Notes: generated from the sequence alone by a model not told the origin. A DNA stretch of 64,000 nt from VRUE01 sp033856195 (GCA_033856195.1 JAWVFL010000038.1:1-64000), one strand, 5' to 3'. Positions 16,788 to 25,501 are shown, counted from the first letter of the stretch. Translations and numbers: made by a program.

Positions 16788-17872
16788 TAAGCGAGTACAG
16801 CGGCGGGCTGTGGCGATGCCAGGCCGAGGCCCATGCGCAGGGCCCCGGCAACCTCGAGCATCGCGGTGTGGGCGCTGGGGCAGATTGCCGTCAGGTTGGC
16901 AAAGCCGTGGATCAGGCCCGGGTGCCGCTGCAGGACGACGCGCACGCCCGCCTCGCGCATCCGCTCCGCGTAGATCTCGCCCTCGTCGCGCAGCGGGTCG
17001 AAGCCGGCCGTGGCGACGTAGGCGGAGGGAAGCCCGGAGACATCGGCAGCGCGCATCATCGAGGCCCGCGGCTCGTCGTCGTCGATCCCGTCGGGGATGT
17101 AGTGGCCCTCGAACCACTCCATGTCATCGCGGGTCAGCAGGAAGCCCTCGGCGAAGGTGTCGCGCGACTGCTGGCCGCCGACGACGTCGGTGACCGGGTA
17201 GAGCAGCAGCTGCATCGCCGGCTGCGGATTGCCGGCGTCGCGGTTTTGCAGGCAGAGGGCGGTGGAGAGGTTGCCGCCGGCGCTGTCGCCACCGACCGCG
17301 ATCCGATCCGGGTCGGCGCCGAGCTCCGCGGCGTGCTCATGAGCCCAGGCGAAGGCCGCGACGGCGTCTTCGAGCGGAATCGGGAAGGGGTGCTCCGGCG
17401 CCAGCCGGTAGTCGACCGAGAGCACGCGGCAGCCGCTGTGCTCGGCGAGGAAGCGGCAGAGGCCGTCATGGGTGTCGAGATCGCCGACCACCCAGCCGCC
17501 GCCGTGGTGGTAGACGAGCAGTGGCTGGGGTGGCTGCGGCGTGCCAAGGGCGACGTAGAGCCGCGCCGGGATCTCACCGCCGGGCCTGGGAATCACCAGG
17601 CTCTCGACCCGCGCCATCGGCCGCGGCGGTCCGGTCACCACCCGCGCCCCCTCGCGATTCTCCTCGCGCGCCTGCTCGACGGTTCGGCCCTCGACCAGCG
17701 ACGTCTCGCCATTCCACTTCGCCAGCGCCAGCAGCATCTGGATATCCGGCGCAAGCTCCTGGCCGTCAAGGCGGGGCGGCGGGCCGATCAACCTCCGGAT
17801 TGCCCGTGGCGGCAGGCCACACGCCCTGCGGACGATCCGGTGCTCGGTGCGTGGGGGAAGCCGGGGGGGCAC
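16787..17872 (-). CDS. HSL-family (family IV) alpha/beta-hydrolase
   Basis: A 361-residue esterase/lipase of the hormone-sensitive-lipase group. The oxyanion-hole HGGG is at 123-126, nucleophile Ser197 is in GDSAGG, and the downstream Asp and His lie in FDPLRDEGE and LIHGF. These enzymes hydrolyse short acyl esters in the cytoplasm. The first 40 residues are Arg/Pro-rich and variable. The start is a GTG at 17872. Transcription would continue into the DUF4396-csoR operon unless stopped. Confidence 0.92.
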   Translation of the reverse strand: MPPRLPPRTEHRIVRRACGLPPRAIRRLIGPPPRLDGQELAPDIQMLLALAKWNGETSLVEGRTVEQAREENREGARVVTGPPRPMARVESLVIPRPGGEIPARLYVALGTPQPPQPLLVYHHGGGWVVGDLDTHDGLCRFLAEHSGCRVLSVDYRLAPEHPFPIPLEDAVAAFAWAHEHAAELGADPDRIAVGGDSAGGNLSTALCLQNRDAGNPQPAMQLLLYPVTDVVGGQQSRDTFAEGFLLTRDDMEWFEGHYIPDGIDDDEPRASMMRAADVSGLPSAYVATAGFDPLRDEGEIYAERMREAGVRVVLQRHPGLIHGFANLTAICPSAHTAMLEVAGALRMGLGLASPQPAAVLA

Positions 17873-17953
17873 GGCGAGGCAAGGCTACGCGATTCCTGTG
17901 AGACGCAACTCACACGGGGGTTCGCGCTGAGGGCTAGCCTCTCTCGGGAGGCG

Positions 17954-19300
17954 ATGGAGGCAGCGACCACAACCGCTCCGGGGCCGGCAGCCCGTCTGCC
18001 CGAGCGGGGGCTACCGCCAAGCCCCCCGCTGCCGAAGGCGGTCCAGACCGCGATCTGGTCGCGCCAGGCGCGCCGCCTGCTCTACGCCTGCCAGGACCGC
18101 TACGGCGACATCTTCACGATCCGGGTCGCCTACGAAGGGACCTGGGTGATGCTGGCCGACCCGGCGGCGATCAAACAGGTCTTCACCGGTGATCCCAAGG
18201 TCTTCCACGCCGGCGAGGGCAACGAAATCCTCGCTCCCTTGCTCGGGCGCAACTCGCTGCTAGTGCTCGACGAGAAGCGCCACATGAGCCAGCGCAAGCT
18301 GCTCCTGCCGCCCTTCCACGGCTCGCGCATGCAGGGCTATGCGCAGACGATGGCGGAGATCGCCGAGCGCGAGATCGAGGCCTGGCCCACCGGCACCCCA
18401 TACGAGCTGCGGCCGCGCATGCAGGCGCTGACCCTGGAGATCATCCTGCGCACGGTCTTCGGCGTCGGCGGCGAGGAAGCCGGCAAGCTGACCGCGCTGC
18501 GCGAGGCGCTGCGCGAGTTCCTCGACATGACGACGAACCCACGCTTCCTCCTGCCCATGTTGATGGCCGGGCCGCGGCGGATCCGCGGTGTCGCCCCTTT
18601 CCGGCGCCGCATCGATCGCGTCGACGAGCTGATCTACCGCGAGATCGCCGAGCGCCGCCGCGCCGGCGACGTCGAGGAGCGCGACGACGTGCTCTCGATG
18701 ATGATCGGCGCCAGCCACGAGGACGGCAGCCCGATGAGCGACGAGGAGATGCGCGACGAGCTGCTCACCCTGCTGGTCGCCGGCCACGAGACGACGGCGA
18801 CCTCGCTCTCCTGGGCGGTCGAGCGGCTGACCCGCAACCCGGAGAAGCTCGAGCGCCTGCGCGCCGAGGTGCTGGAGGGACGCGAGGAGTACCTGACCGC
18901 GACGATCCAGGAGACCCTGCGCCTGCGCCCGGTGATCTCGATCGTCCTGCGTCGCCTAACCGAGCCCGTCGAGATCGGCGGCTACGAGCTACCCGCCGGC
19001 GTCTCGGTGGCGCCCTGCATCTACCTCGTCCACCGCAATCCCGAGATCTACCCCGAGCCCGAGCGCTTCCTCCCCGAGCGCTTCCTCGAGAACCCACCCG
19101 GTACCTACACCTGGATCCCCTTCGGCGGCGGCGTCCGCCGCTGCCTCGGCGCTTCCTTCGCCCAGTTCGAGATGACCGTCGTACTCAAGGAGCTGGTCAA
19201 GCGCCACCAGATCCGCCCCTCCAACCCCAAGCCCGAACGGATCTTCCGCCGCGCCATCACCGAGACCCCGCGCAACAACGCGGAGGTAATCCTCAGTTAG
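17954..19300 (+). CDS. Cytochrome P450
   Basis: A soluble 448-residue bacterial P450. It has the I-helix oxygen-activation motif AGHETT, the ExxR motif in ETLRLRP, and the heme loop FGGGVRRCLG with axial Cys397. The N-terminus is Pro-rich without a membrane anchor. The ATG at 17954 follows GGGAGG closely; the same frame is open for another 1.6 kb upstream but is not family-like there. No ferredoxin gene is adjacent. Substrate unknown; the sequence resembles fatty-acid or terpenoid hydroxylating CYPs only in a general way. Confidence 0.94.
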   Translation: MEAATTTAPGPAARLPERGLPPSPPLPKAVQTAIWSRQARRLLYACQDRYGDIFTIRVAYEGTWVMLADPAAIKQVFTGDPKVFHAGEGNEILAPLLGRNSLLVLDEKRHMSQRKLLLPPFHGSRMQGYAQTMAEIAEREIEAWPTGTPYELRPRMQALTLEIILRTVFGVGGEEAGKLTALREALREFLDMTTNPRFLLPMLMAGPRRIRGVAPFRRRIDRVDELIYREIAERRRAGDVEERDDVLSMMIGASHEDGSPMSDEEMRDELLTLLVAGHETTATSLSWAVERLTRNPEKLERLRAEVLEGREEYLTATIQETLRLRPVISIVLRRLTEPVEIGGYELPAGVSVAPCIYLVHRNPEIYPEPERFLPERFLENPPGTYTWIPFGGGVRRCLGASFAQFEMTVVLKELVKRHQIRPSNPKPERIFRRAITETPRNNAEVILS

Positions 19301-19371
19301 AACGCCGACACCGCCAGGGCCGACGTCGACGTTGAGAGTCTCGGGCCGCGCGAGGCGAATCGTAGAGGGAC

Positions 19372-19401
19372 GGTACTGATCATTCGAGAATGATCAGTAC
19401 C
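19372..19401. promoter_or_regulatory. 30-bp perfect palindrome upstream of yidD
   Basis: GGTACTGATCATTC (19372-19385) and GAATGATCAGTACC (19388-19401) are exact inverse complements separated by GA. It lies 72 bp after the P450 stop and about 20 bp before the yidD start. It could be the P450 terminator (no T tract follows), an operator, or the end of an inserted segment, because G+C drops just after it. Confidence 0.75.
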
Positions 19402-19421
19402 TATTTAGTAGCTTGCCGCTC

Positions 19422-19727
19422 ATGCAGATGGCTGGAGCCAAGTTCATGGGCGGAGGGGGAACGAGCGGCAAGCAAGGCCGTGCAGGCGCGGTCGCCATCG
19501 GTGTCATCAAGGCGTATCAGCGCCTGATCTCCCCGAGGCGCCCTTCGCGTTGCGTGTTCGAGCCAACGTGCTCGAGCTATGCCGTCCTTGCAATCGAATG
19601 CCAAGGGCTGTTCCGGGGGGTGTGGCAAGCGCTCGGTCGTCTTTGGCGCTGCCGAGCCAGGAATCTCGGGCTAGTCGATTATCCAAAGGGGGTTGGCGAT
19701 GTATCGCATCCTGAACATCGGGGCTAG
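19422..19727 (+). CDS. yidD: YidD-like membrane protein insertion factor
   Basis: The 101-residue protein carries the YidD core: I-K-x-YQRLISPRRPSRCVFEPTCSSYAVLAIE (about 28-56), then G-L-x-R-G-x-W and RLWRCR. YidD aids YidC-dependent insertion of membrane proteins and normally lies between rnpA and yidC. Here it stands alone, and the C-terminal DPVP element is replaced by VDYPKGVGDV, so it may be a divergent extra copy. Several in-frame ATGs (19422, 19428, 19446) are possible starts. Confidence 0.82.
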   Translation: MQMAGAKFMGGGGTSGKQGRAGAVAIGVIKAYQRLISPRRPSRCVFEPTCSSYAVLAIECQGLFRGVWQALGRLWRCRARNLGLVDYPKGVGDVSHPEHRG

Positions 19728-19929
19728 CTTTTCCAACAAGGACCAAAAAAAACTCGAAGACATGGTCAACAATTATGGAGAGCAAGGGTGGCGCTTCCAC
19801 TCCGTGTTTTCTGTTGAGTCGCGGGGGTGCCTTGGCCTCTTCAGGGAATCGACGAACTTCATGGTTCTGGAGGCGGCATGGGCTCGTGGGCAAACGAGCC
19901 CTCAATCAGGCGAGAAAGCTAAAAGCTAG
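19699..19929 (+). CDS. Small DUF4177-like protein
   Basis: A 76-residue protein. MYRILNIG, then a helix ending in EQGWRFHSVFSVE, then FMVLEAAW follow the strand-helix-strand pattern and the GW hallmark of DUF4177. It overlaps the yidD 3' end by 29 bp and has AAAGGGGG upstream of its ATG. Its base composition is less G+C-rich than the neighbours, suggesting transfer together with yidD. It ends 4 bp from the convergent nrdJ stop. Function unknown. Confidence 0.6.
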   Translation: MYRILNIGASFSNKDQKKLEDMVNNYGEQGWRFHSVFSVESRGCLGLFRESTNFMVLEAAWARGQTSPQSGEKAKS

Positions 19930-19932
19930 GTC

Positions 19933-22758
19933 TCAGCCGCAGCCGGTGTTGTTGCCGCAGGAGGAGCACGTGTAGCAAGAGCCCGTGCGTTGCATCATGC
20001 CGCCGCACTGCTCGCAGGCGGGCCCGAGGTCGAGGCCGGACATCTTGGCCGGGACGACCGGGGGCGTTTCGGTGAAGGCCGTCGAAGCCGGCACGGCCTC
20101 GCCGCCGCTCGCCTTCGCGTCGGCGCCGTTGCCGGGCTTGGAGTGGCCGTTGCCGCCATTGGCCGGGCCGGCGGTGCCGCCGCTGGTGTCGATGCCGAGG
20201 CCGAGCTGGCTCGTCTCGGCATCGCGCTTGGCGCGCACCTCCGGGGTGAGGATGCCGAGGTCCTCGAGCACGTCGGTGTCGTCGATGAAGCGGCTGCCGA
20301 GCCAGCGCATGATGTAGTCGGGCATCGACTTGGCGAAGGGGATCTCCGGGTTGCCGGTGATGCCCTCTGGCTCGAAGCGCATGTAGCTGAACTTGCGCAC
20401 GAAGGTTTCCAGTGGCACCCCGTACTGGAGGCCGATCGAGATCGCCGTGGCGAAGGCGTTGAGCAGCCCGCGCATCGTCGAGCCCTCCTTGCCGATGTCG
20501 GTGAGGAAGATCTCGCCGACGTTGCCGTCCTCGTACTTGCCGGCGGTGATGTAGCCCTCGTGGCCGGCGATCGAGAACTTGTGGGTGATCGATTCGCGCT
20601 CGCGCGGCATCTTCTTGCGCACCGGAGCGGCCGGTGCCTCGGCCTCGGCCGTCTTTTCCTCCTGGGCGTCGGTGCGCAGCGCCTGCGCCGTCTTCGAGCC
20701 GTCGCGGTAGATCGCGAGGGCCTTGAGGCCGCCCTTCCAACCGCGCGTGTAGGCGTCGGCGATGTCCTCGATCGTGGCGCTCTGCGGCAGGTTGACCGTC
20801 TTGGAGATCGCGCCCGAGATAAAGGGCTGCGTCGCGGCCATCATGTCGATGTGGCCGGTGTGGGAGATCGCCCGCTCGCCCACCGCGACGTCGAAGACGG
20901 GCAGGTGCTCGTCCTTGAGGCCCGGCGCGCCTACGATCGTGCTGTTCTCAGTGATGTAAGCGGCGATCTGCTCGACCTGCGGCTCGGCGTAGCCGAGCGT
21001 GCGCAGCGCCAGTGGCACCGAGCGGTTGGTGATCGTCATCTGGCCGCCGCCGACCAGCTCCTTGAACTTGACCAGCGAGAAGTCGGGCTCGATCCCGGTC
21101 GTGTCGCAGTCCATCAGGAAGCTGATCGTGCCGGTGGGAGCCAGCACCGTCGCCTGCGCGTTGCGGTAGCCGTGCTCCTCGCCGAGCTCGACCGCTTCGT
21201 CCCAGGACCGCTGCGCGGCCCCGAGCAGCTCGCCCTTGATCCCGGTCGCGTCGATGTCGTAGGAGGCGTCGCGGTGCATCCGCATCACGCCGTTGTGCGG
21301 CTCGCGATTCTTCTCGTACTCGTCATAGGGCCCGGTCGCCCCGGCCGCGATCAGCGCCGACTGGCGGTAGGCGCGGCCGGTCATCAGCGCCGTGATCGCG
21401 GCGGCGACGTTGCGGCCCGCCGTGGAGTCGTAGGGCAGGCCGTCGGACATCAGCAGGGCGCCGAGGTTGGCGTAGCCGAGGCCGAGCTGGCGGAAGCGGT
21501 TGGCGTTCTCGGTGATCTCCTCGGTCGGGTAGCTGGAGAAGCCGACGACGATCTCCTGGGCGAGGAAGACGATGTCGACCGCGTGCTCGAAGTCCTCGAC
21601 GTCGAAGCTGCCGTCCTCGCGGCGAAATTTCATCAGGTTGAGCGAGGCCAGGTTGCAGGCCGAGTCGTCGACGTGCATGTACTCGCTGCAGGGGTTGGAG
21701 GCGTTGATCGGGCCCGACTCCGGGCAGGTGTGCCAGCGGTTGATGATCGTGTCGTACTGGACGCCTGGATCGGCGCAGCGCCAGGCGGCGTCGGCGATCT
21801 GGTTCATCAGCTTGCGGGCGTCGAGGGTCTTGACCGTCTCGCCGTCGGTCCGCGCGGTCAGGTGCCAGTCCTCGCCGGCCTCGACCGCCTCCATGAAGTC
21901 GTCGCTGACCCGCACCGAGTTGTTGGCGTTCTGGTACTGGATCGAGGTAAAGCCCTCACCGTCGATCGACATGTCGAAGCCGGCGTCGCGCAGCGCCTCG
22001 GCCTTCTTCTCCTCGTCGGCCTTGCACCAGATGAAGTGCTCGATGTCGGGATGGTCGACGTTGAGCACGACCATCTTCGCCGCCCGCCGGGTCTTGCCGC
22101 CGGACTTGATCGTGCCGGCCCAGGAGTCGGCGCCGCGCATGAAGCTGACCGGGCCGCTCGCGGTGCCGCCCTTGGCCAGCTGCTCCATCGAGCCGCGGAT
22201 GTTGGAGAGGTTGATCCCCGAGCCGGAGCCGCCGCGGAAGATCTTGCCCTCCTTGGTGTTCCAGGCGAGGATCGAGTCCATGTTGTCCTCGACGCTGAGG
22301 ATGAAGCAGGCCGAGCACTGCGGCCGCTCCTCGAAGCCGACGTTGAACCAGACCGGCGAGTTGAAGGCCGCCTTCTGGTTGAGCAGGATCGAGGTCAGCT
22401 CCGCTTCGAAGGCATCGGCGTCCTCGTCGGTGGCGAAGTAGCCGCCCGTGCGGCCCCACTCGGAGATCGTGTCGGCGACGCGGCCGATCATCTGTTTCAC
22501 CGAGGACTCCCGTTTGTCGCTGCCGAGCTGGCCGCGGAAGTACTTCTGGGCGACGATGTTGGTCGCGTTCTGGGACCAGCTCTTGGGGAACTCGACGCCG
22601 CGCTGCTCGAAGGCCGGGCTCTCGGGATTGCCGATCACCGCATCGCGCGTCTCCCACTCGATCTCGTCGAAGGGATGCGTCCCGGCAGCCGAAAATCGCC
22701 GCTCTATCGAGAGGCCCTGCAGACCGGTCGGGGGGGTGCTGGTGGCGGTCTTGGACAT
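19933..22758 (-). CDS. nrdJ: Adenosylcobalamin-dependent ribonucleotide reductase (class II)
   Basis: The 941-residue enzyme reduces ribonucleotides to deoxyribonucleotides using B12. It has the class II landmarks: FNSPVWFNVG, the CSACFILSVEDNMDSI active-site region, RGGSGSGINLSNIR, and the N-x-C-x-E finger loop NPCSEYMHVDDSACNLASLNL. PTGTISFLMDCDTTGIEPDF follows. The C-terminus is a Cys-rich tail (CEQCGG, CYTCSSCGNNTGCG) that probably relays reducing equivalents. AGGAGAAG precedes the ATG. I looked for a cobalamin riboswitch in the 117-bp upstream gap and saw none. Confidence 0.96.
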   Translation of the reverse strand: MSKTATSTPPTGLQGLSIERRFSAAGTHPFDEIEWETRDAVIGNPESPAFEQRGVEFPKSWSQNATNIVAQKYFRGQLGSDKRESSVKQMIGRVADTISEWGRTGGYFATDEDADAFEAELTSILLNQKAAFNSPVWFNVGFEERPQCSACFILSVEDNMDSILAWNTKEGKIFRGGSGSGINLSNIRGSMEQLAKGGTASGPVSFMRGADSWAGTIKSGGKTRRAAKMVVLNVDHPDIEHFIWCKADEEKKAEALRDAGFDMSIDGEGFTSIQYQNANNSVRVSDDFMEAVEAGEDWHLTARTDGETVKTLDARKLMNQIADAAWRCADPGVQYDTIINRWHTCPESGPINASNPCSEYMHVDDSACNLASLNLMKFRREDGSFDVEDFEHAVDIVFLAQEIVVGFSSYPTEEITENANRFRQLGLGYANLGALLMSDGLPYDSTAGRNVAAAITALMTGRAYRQSALIAAGATGPYDEYEKNREPHNGVMRMHRDASYDIDATGIKGELLGAAQRSWDEAVELGEEHGYRNAQATVLAPTGTISFLMDCDTTGIEPDFSLVKFKELVGGGQMTITNRSVPLALRTLGYAEPQVEQIAAYITENSTIVGAPGLKDEHLPVFDVAVGERAISHTGHIDMMAATQPFISGAISKTVNLPQSATIEDIADAYTRGWKGGLKALAIYRDGSKTAQALRTDAQEEKTAEAEAPAAPVRKKMPRERESITHKFSIAGHEGYITAGKYEDGNVGEIFLTDIGKEGSTMRGLLNAFATAISIGLQYGVPLETFVRKFSYMRFEPEGITGNPEIPFAKSMPDYIMRWLGSRFIDDTDVLEDLGILTPEVRAKRDAETSQLGLGIDTSGGTAGPANGGNGHSKPGNGADAKASGGEAVPASTAFTETPPVVPAKMSGLDLGPACEQCGGMMQRTGSCYTCSSCGNNTGCG

Positions 22759-22875
22759 CAAACTTCTCCTCTCGCGGCGACTTTCAGGGGTAACACAGCA
22801 GGATCGTTGTCGAGTCGGACGTACTTTGTTGCGCCCAACCCCGCAAATGCCGCAGATTTCGCTTCCTACCTATGT

Positions 22876-23613
22876 ATGGTGACAAGGGTGGCTGGTGGGC
22901 GAAAAGTTGTCGCCCGGGAGGCGATGGGCGAGCGAGCGAGCGCCGCGAGAGAGGCGGCCGGCGACGCGGTCGCCGCCGTCAAGCCAAAGCTGCGCGGTGT
23001 CTCGCACGAGTGGGCCTTCTTCATCTCCCTCTTCCTCGGCGCCGGGCTGATCATCGCGGCCAAAACGCCAAAGGCGACGCTGGCGGTCGCGATCTACGCC
23101 GTCAGCCTCTCTGCCCTGCTCGGCACCAGCGCCCTCTACCACCGCGTCAACTGGACCCGCCCCAACGTGCGCCGCTGGATGCGCCGGCTCGATCACTCGA
23201 TGATCTTCTTCCTCATCGCCGGTACCTACACGCCCTTCGCCCTGCTCGTCCTCGACGGCCCGCTCGCCGACGCGATCCTCGTCGTCGTCTGGCTCGGCGC
23301 GATCGCGGGCGCGATCGTCGAGATGGTCTGGATCGAACATCCCAAGTGGGTCGCGGCGCTGATCTACATGTCGCTGGGCTGTGTCGCCGCGATCGCCTTC
23401 CCCGGCCTCTGGGGCGAGATGGGCGCCGCCGGAACCCTGCTCGTCGCCGCTGGCGGCATCCTCTACACGGCGGGGGCGGTCGTCTACGCCACCCAGCGCC
23501 CCAATCCCAATCCGAGAGTCTTCGGCTACCACGAGGTCTTCCACCTCCTGGTAATCGCCGCCGCCGCCGCCCACTTCGCCGCCATCGCCTTCTTCGCTCT
23601 GCCAGCGTCCTGA
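22876..23613 (+). CDS. Hemolysin III/PAQR-family membrane protein
   Basis: A 245-residue protein with seven hydrophobic segments from about residue 47 onward. The family motifs are SALYHRVNW (about 90), RRLDHSMIFFLIAGTYTPFALL (about 108-130) and the late HEVFHLLVI. The His residues form the presumed metal site of PAQR/HlyIII hydrolases. An ATG at 22924 following GGGAGG is an alternative start that removes a basic N-terminal tail. It converges on the FMN reductase gene. Confidence 0.9.
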   Translation: MVTRVAGGRKVVAREAMGERASAAREAAGDAVAAVKPKLRGVSHEWAFFISLFLGAGLIIAAKTPKATLAVAIYAVSLSALLGTSALYHRVNWTRPNVRRWMRRLDHSMIFFLIAGTYTPFALLVLDGPLADAILVVVWLGAIAGAIVEMVWIEHPKWVAALIYMSLGCVAAIAFPGLWGEMGAAGTLLVAAGGILYTAGAVVYATQRPNPNPRVFGYHEVFHLLVIAAAAAHFAAIAFFALPAS

Positions 23614-23620
23614 CGGTTCG

Positions 23621-23734
23621 AAGCGAGGGTCCGGGTGTCCCTCCGGAGGGACACCTTGGAGCCCACCATGCCCAGGACCCGAGAGGCCGCCCCTATGCGA
23701 GTTTCCCGCAGGGGGGACACCCGGACCCTCGCTT
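23621..23734. terminator. Long inverted repeat between convergent genes
   Basis: Arms 23621-23640 and 23715-23734 are perfectly complementary over 20 bp, and the right arm covers the stop of the leftward gene. A second perfect 22-bp palindrome (23634-23655, GGTGTCCC/GGGACACC) shares bases with the left arm. The two pairings are mutually exclusive. A convergent-gene termination role is likely; there is no T tract. Confidence 0.7.
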
Positions 23735-24293
23735 AGGCCGCCACCAGCTCAGCCTCGATCTCGGCTTGAGAGATCAGCTCGGCCAGGATCTCCTCCAGCT
23801 GCTCGGACTGTTGGGGTGAGAGCTCGAGGTGGTCGCCGACGAGGAGCTCCTTGGCGTGGCCGACGGGCAGCTCGGCCTCGACCACACGGCCCCCCATCGC
23901 GCCGAGCACCTTGCGCAACTCGGCTTGGGCCCAGACGGCGCCGAACATGCCGGTCGAGGCGCCGATGACCGCCGCCGGCTTGCCGTTGAGGGCGCTCTTG
24001 CCGGCCGGGCGGGAGACCCAGTCGAGGGCGTTCTTGAGCTGGCCCGGGATCGAGTGGTTGTACTCGGGGGTCGCGATCAGAACCGCGTCGGCCTCGCGCA
24101 CGGTCTCGCGCAGCTCCTCGACCACCGCCGGCGTGGCCTCCGCGTCGACGTCCTCGTCATAGGGCGGGACCTCGCGCAGGCGGTCGAACTCGACCAGCTC
24201 GGCGCCCGCGGGCAGCCGCTCGGCAGCCGCCCGCAGCAGGGCACTGTTCAGCGAGCCGCGCCGTAGGCTGCCGGATATGCCCAGGACGCGCAT
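23733..24293 (-). CDS. NADPH-dependent FMN reductase family protein
   Basis: A 186-residue flavodoxin-fold protein starting MRVLGISGSLRRGSLNSALL, the FMN phosphate-binding loop. It continues with TPEYNHSIPGQLKNALDW, the hallmark of the SsuE/ArsH/azoreductase group. It probably uses NADPH to reduce flavin, quinone or other acceptors in the cytoplasm. It is 2 bp downstream of the yceI gene and is therefore probably in the MarR-controlled unit. That suggests an oxidative or quinone stress response. Confidence 0.92.
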   Translation of the reverse strand: MRVLGISGSLRRGSLNSALLRAAAERLPAGAELVEFDRLREVPPYDEDVDAEATPAVVEELRETVREADAVLIATPEYNHSIPGQLKNALDWVSRPAGKSALNGKPAAVIGASTGMFGAVWAQAELRKVLGAMGGRVVEAELPVGHAKELLVGDHLELSPQQSEQLEEILAELISQAEIEAELVAA

Positions 24294-24295
24294 CG

Positions 24296-24844
24296 CTACT
24301 CGGCCTCCTTGACCAGCTCCAGCTCGACCGCGATCGCCACCTCGTAGTCGAGCACCTCGCCACCGCTCGGCAACTCGGCATTCCAGTCGATTCCGAAGTT
24401 GCGGCGGTCGACCGTTGCGGCTACCGAGAGGCCGACACGGGGGTTACCGGCGAGGTCGGCACCGAGCTGACCGAACTTGCCGCTTGCCTCGACCTCGCGC
24501 TTCTCACCATGGATCTCGAGCTCGCCGCGCAGGGTCACCGAACCGTCATCCGCGACGCTCAGCTCGCTGGAGGTGAAGCGCAGCTGCGGGTAGCGCCCGG
24601 CGTCGAAGAAGTCGGGGGAGAGGAGGTGACCCTTGAGCTGCTCGTCGTCGATCTCGATGCTGGAGACATCCACCGTGCCCTCGAGCTGGGGCGCCTCGCC
24701 GCTGAGCCTGGCGTCGTAGGAGGCGAAGCCGCTGCGAAAGGTCGCCACGCCGTTGTGGGTGATCGCAAAGGTGATCGAAGAGTGGACCGGGTCCACCGCG
24801 TACGTGCCTGCCGGTATCTGCTGATTGATGGTCTGAGTGCTCAT
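24296..24844 (-). CDS. YceI-family lipocalin-like protein
   Basis: A 182-residue YceI-domain protein: GTYAVDPVHSSITFAITHNGVATFRSGF, then GTVDVSSIEIDDEQLKGHL, FDAGRYPQLRFTS, and DWNAELPSGGEVLDYEVAI. YceI forms an eight-stranded barrel that binds long polyprenoid-like lipids. No signal peptide is present, so this copy is cytoplasmic. Divergent from a marR gene with paired operators in the gap. Confidence 0.93.
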   Translation of the reverse strand: MSTQTINQQIPAGTYAVDPVHSSITFAITHNGVATFRSGFASYDARLSGEAPQLEGTVDVSSIEIDDEQLKGHLLSPDFFDAGRYPQLRFTSSELSVADDGSVTLRGELEIHGEKREVEASGKFGQLGADLAGNPRVGLSVAATVDRRNFGIDWNAELPSGGEVLDYEVAIAVELELVKEAE

Positions 24845-24910
24845 TGCGCGTCCTTCCGTAGTTCATTGCCGTTTCAATAATTGACACAACAACCATCTTA
24901 GCAGAAACAC

Positions 24911-24937
24911 TTGTAGATACAACTATTGTTTAGACAA
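24911..24937. promoter_or_regulatory. Two MarR-type operators
   Basis: TTGTAGATACAA (24911-24922, perfect 5-bp arms) and TTGTTTAGACAA (24926-24937) share a TTGT-N4-ACAA core and lie 15 bp centre to centre between the divergent marR and yceI genes. On the minus strand TTGTAT inside site 1 and TAAGAT 16 bp later could be the yceI promoter. Binding would then block yceI and probably marR itself. Confidence 0.7.
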
Positions 24938-24960
24938 CATTCATCTGCGATCATTGAGGC

Positions 24961-25446
24961 GTGGAGCAAGCGACCGCAGATAGAGCCCAAGATGGGAGTG
25001 CCCCCAAGCAGAGCCCGCACGGCGAGGCCTGGGGGGCCCTGACGCGCACCCACGCGGCGATCATCCAGCGCCTGCAGGAAATGCTCTCCGCCGCCGACTT
25101 CCCACCGCTGCCCTGGTACGAGGTTCTTGCCACGGTCTCCGAAGCGCCGGATGAGCGGCTGAAGATGGGCGACTTGGCCGAGGCCCTGGTGATCACCCGC
25201 GGTGGCCTGACCAAGCTGGTAGACCGCCTGGTCAAGGCGGGGCTGCTGGAGCGGACCTTCTGCGAGACGGACCGTCGGGTCAGCTACGCAACGCTGACGC
25301 CGGCCGGCCGCGATCTGCTCGCCGAGATGCGCCCGGCCGTAATCGCCGAGCTCGAGGTCGCCTTCTCGGCCAACCTCAGCGTCGCCCAGGCCAAGGACCT
25401 GCGCCAGACGCTGGACAGCGTGCGCAGCTCCGCCTGCGGCAGCTGA
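24961..25446 (+). CDS. MarR-family transcriptional regulator
   Basis: A 161-residue winged-helix dimer. The recognition region is MGDLAEALVITRGGLTKLVDRLVKAGLLER, followed by the wing CETDRRVSYATLTPAGRDLL. It probably represses the divergent yceI-FMN reductase unit through the TTGT-N4-ACAA sites. The effector is unknown; Cys residues at about 100 and near the C-terminus leave redox sensing open. Start is a GTG at 24961. Confidence 0.92.
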   Translation: MEQATADRAQDGSAPKQSPHGEAWGALTRTHAAIIQRLQEMLSAADFPPLPWYEVLATVSEAPDERLKMGDLAEALVITRGGLTKLVDRLVKAGLLERTFCETDRRVSYATLTPAGRDLLAEMRPAVIAELEVAFSANLSVAQAKDLRQTLDSVRSSACGS

Positions 25447-25501
25447 GCCTTCCGGTGCGCTTTATCCGTCCATAGGGAGGAAAAGGCGCACCGGAAGGCT
25501 C
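25445..25501. terminator. 16-bp-arm hairpin at convergent stops
   Basis: GAGCCTTCCGGTGCGC (25445-25460) pairs perfectly with its complement at 25486-25501. Each arm overlaps the stop codon of one flanking gene, and TTTAT/AAAA segments extend the stem. The left-arm sequence CTTCCGGTGCGCTTTATCC recurs at 29679-29697. Confidence 0.72.

Noticed and set aside
16274..17953. In-frame 560-codon extension of the P450 gene
   Set aside because: It runs antisense through the esterase and DUF4396 genes and has no family features; the P450 begins at the ATG at 17954.
22759..22875. Cobalamin riboswitch or NrdR box upstream of nrdJ
   Set aside because: The 117-bp gap has no B12-box sequence and no clear NrdR palindrome.
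19990..23613. A 1207-codon plus-strand frame opposite nrdJ
   Set aside because: It mirrors the high-G+C nrdJ gene in the antisense frame; only its last 245 codons, the HlyIII gene, match a family.
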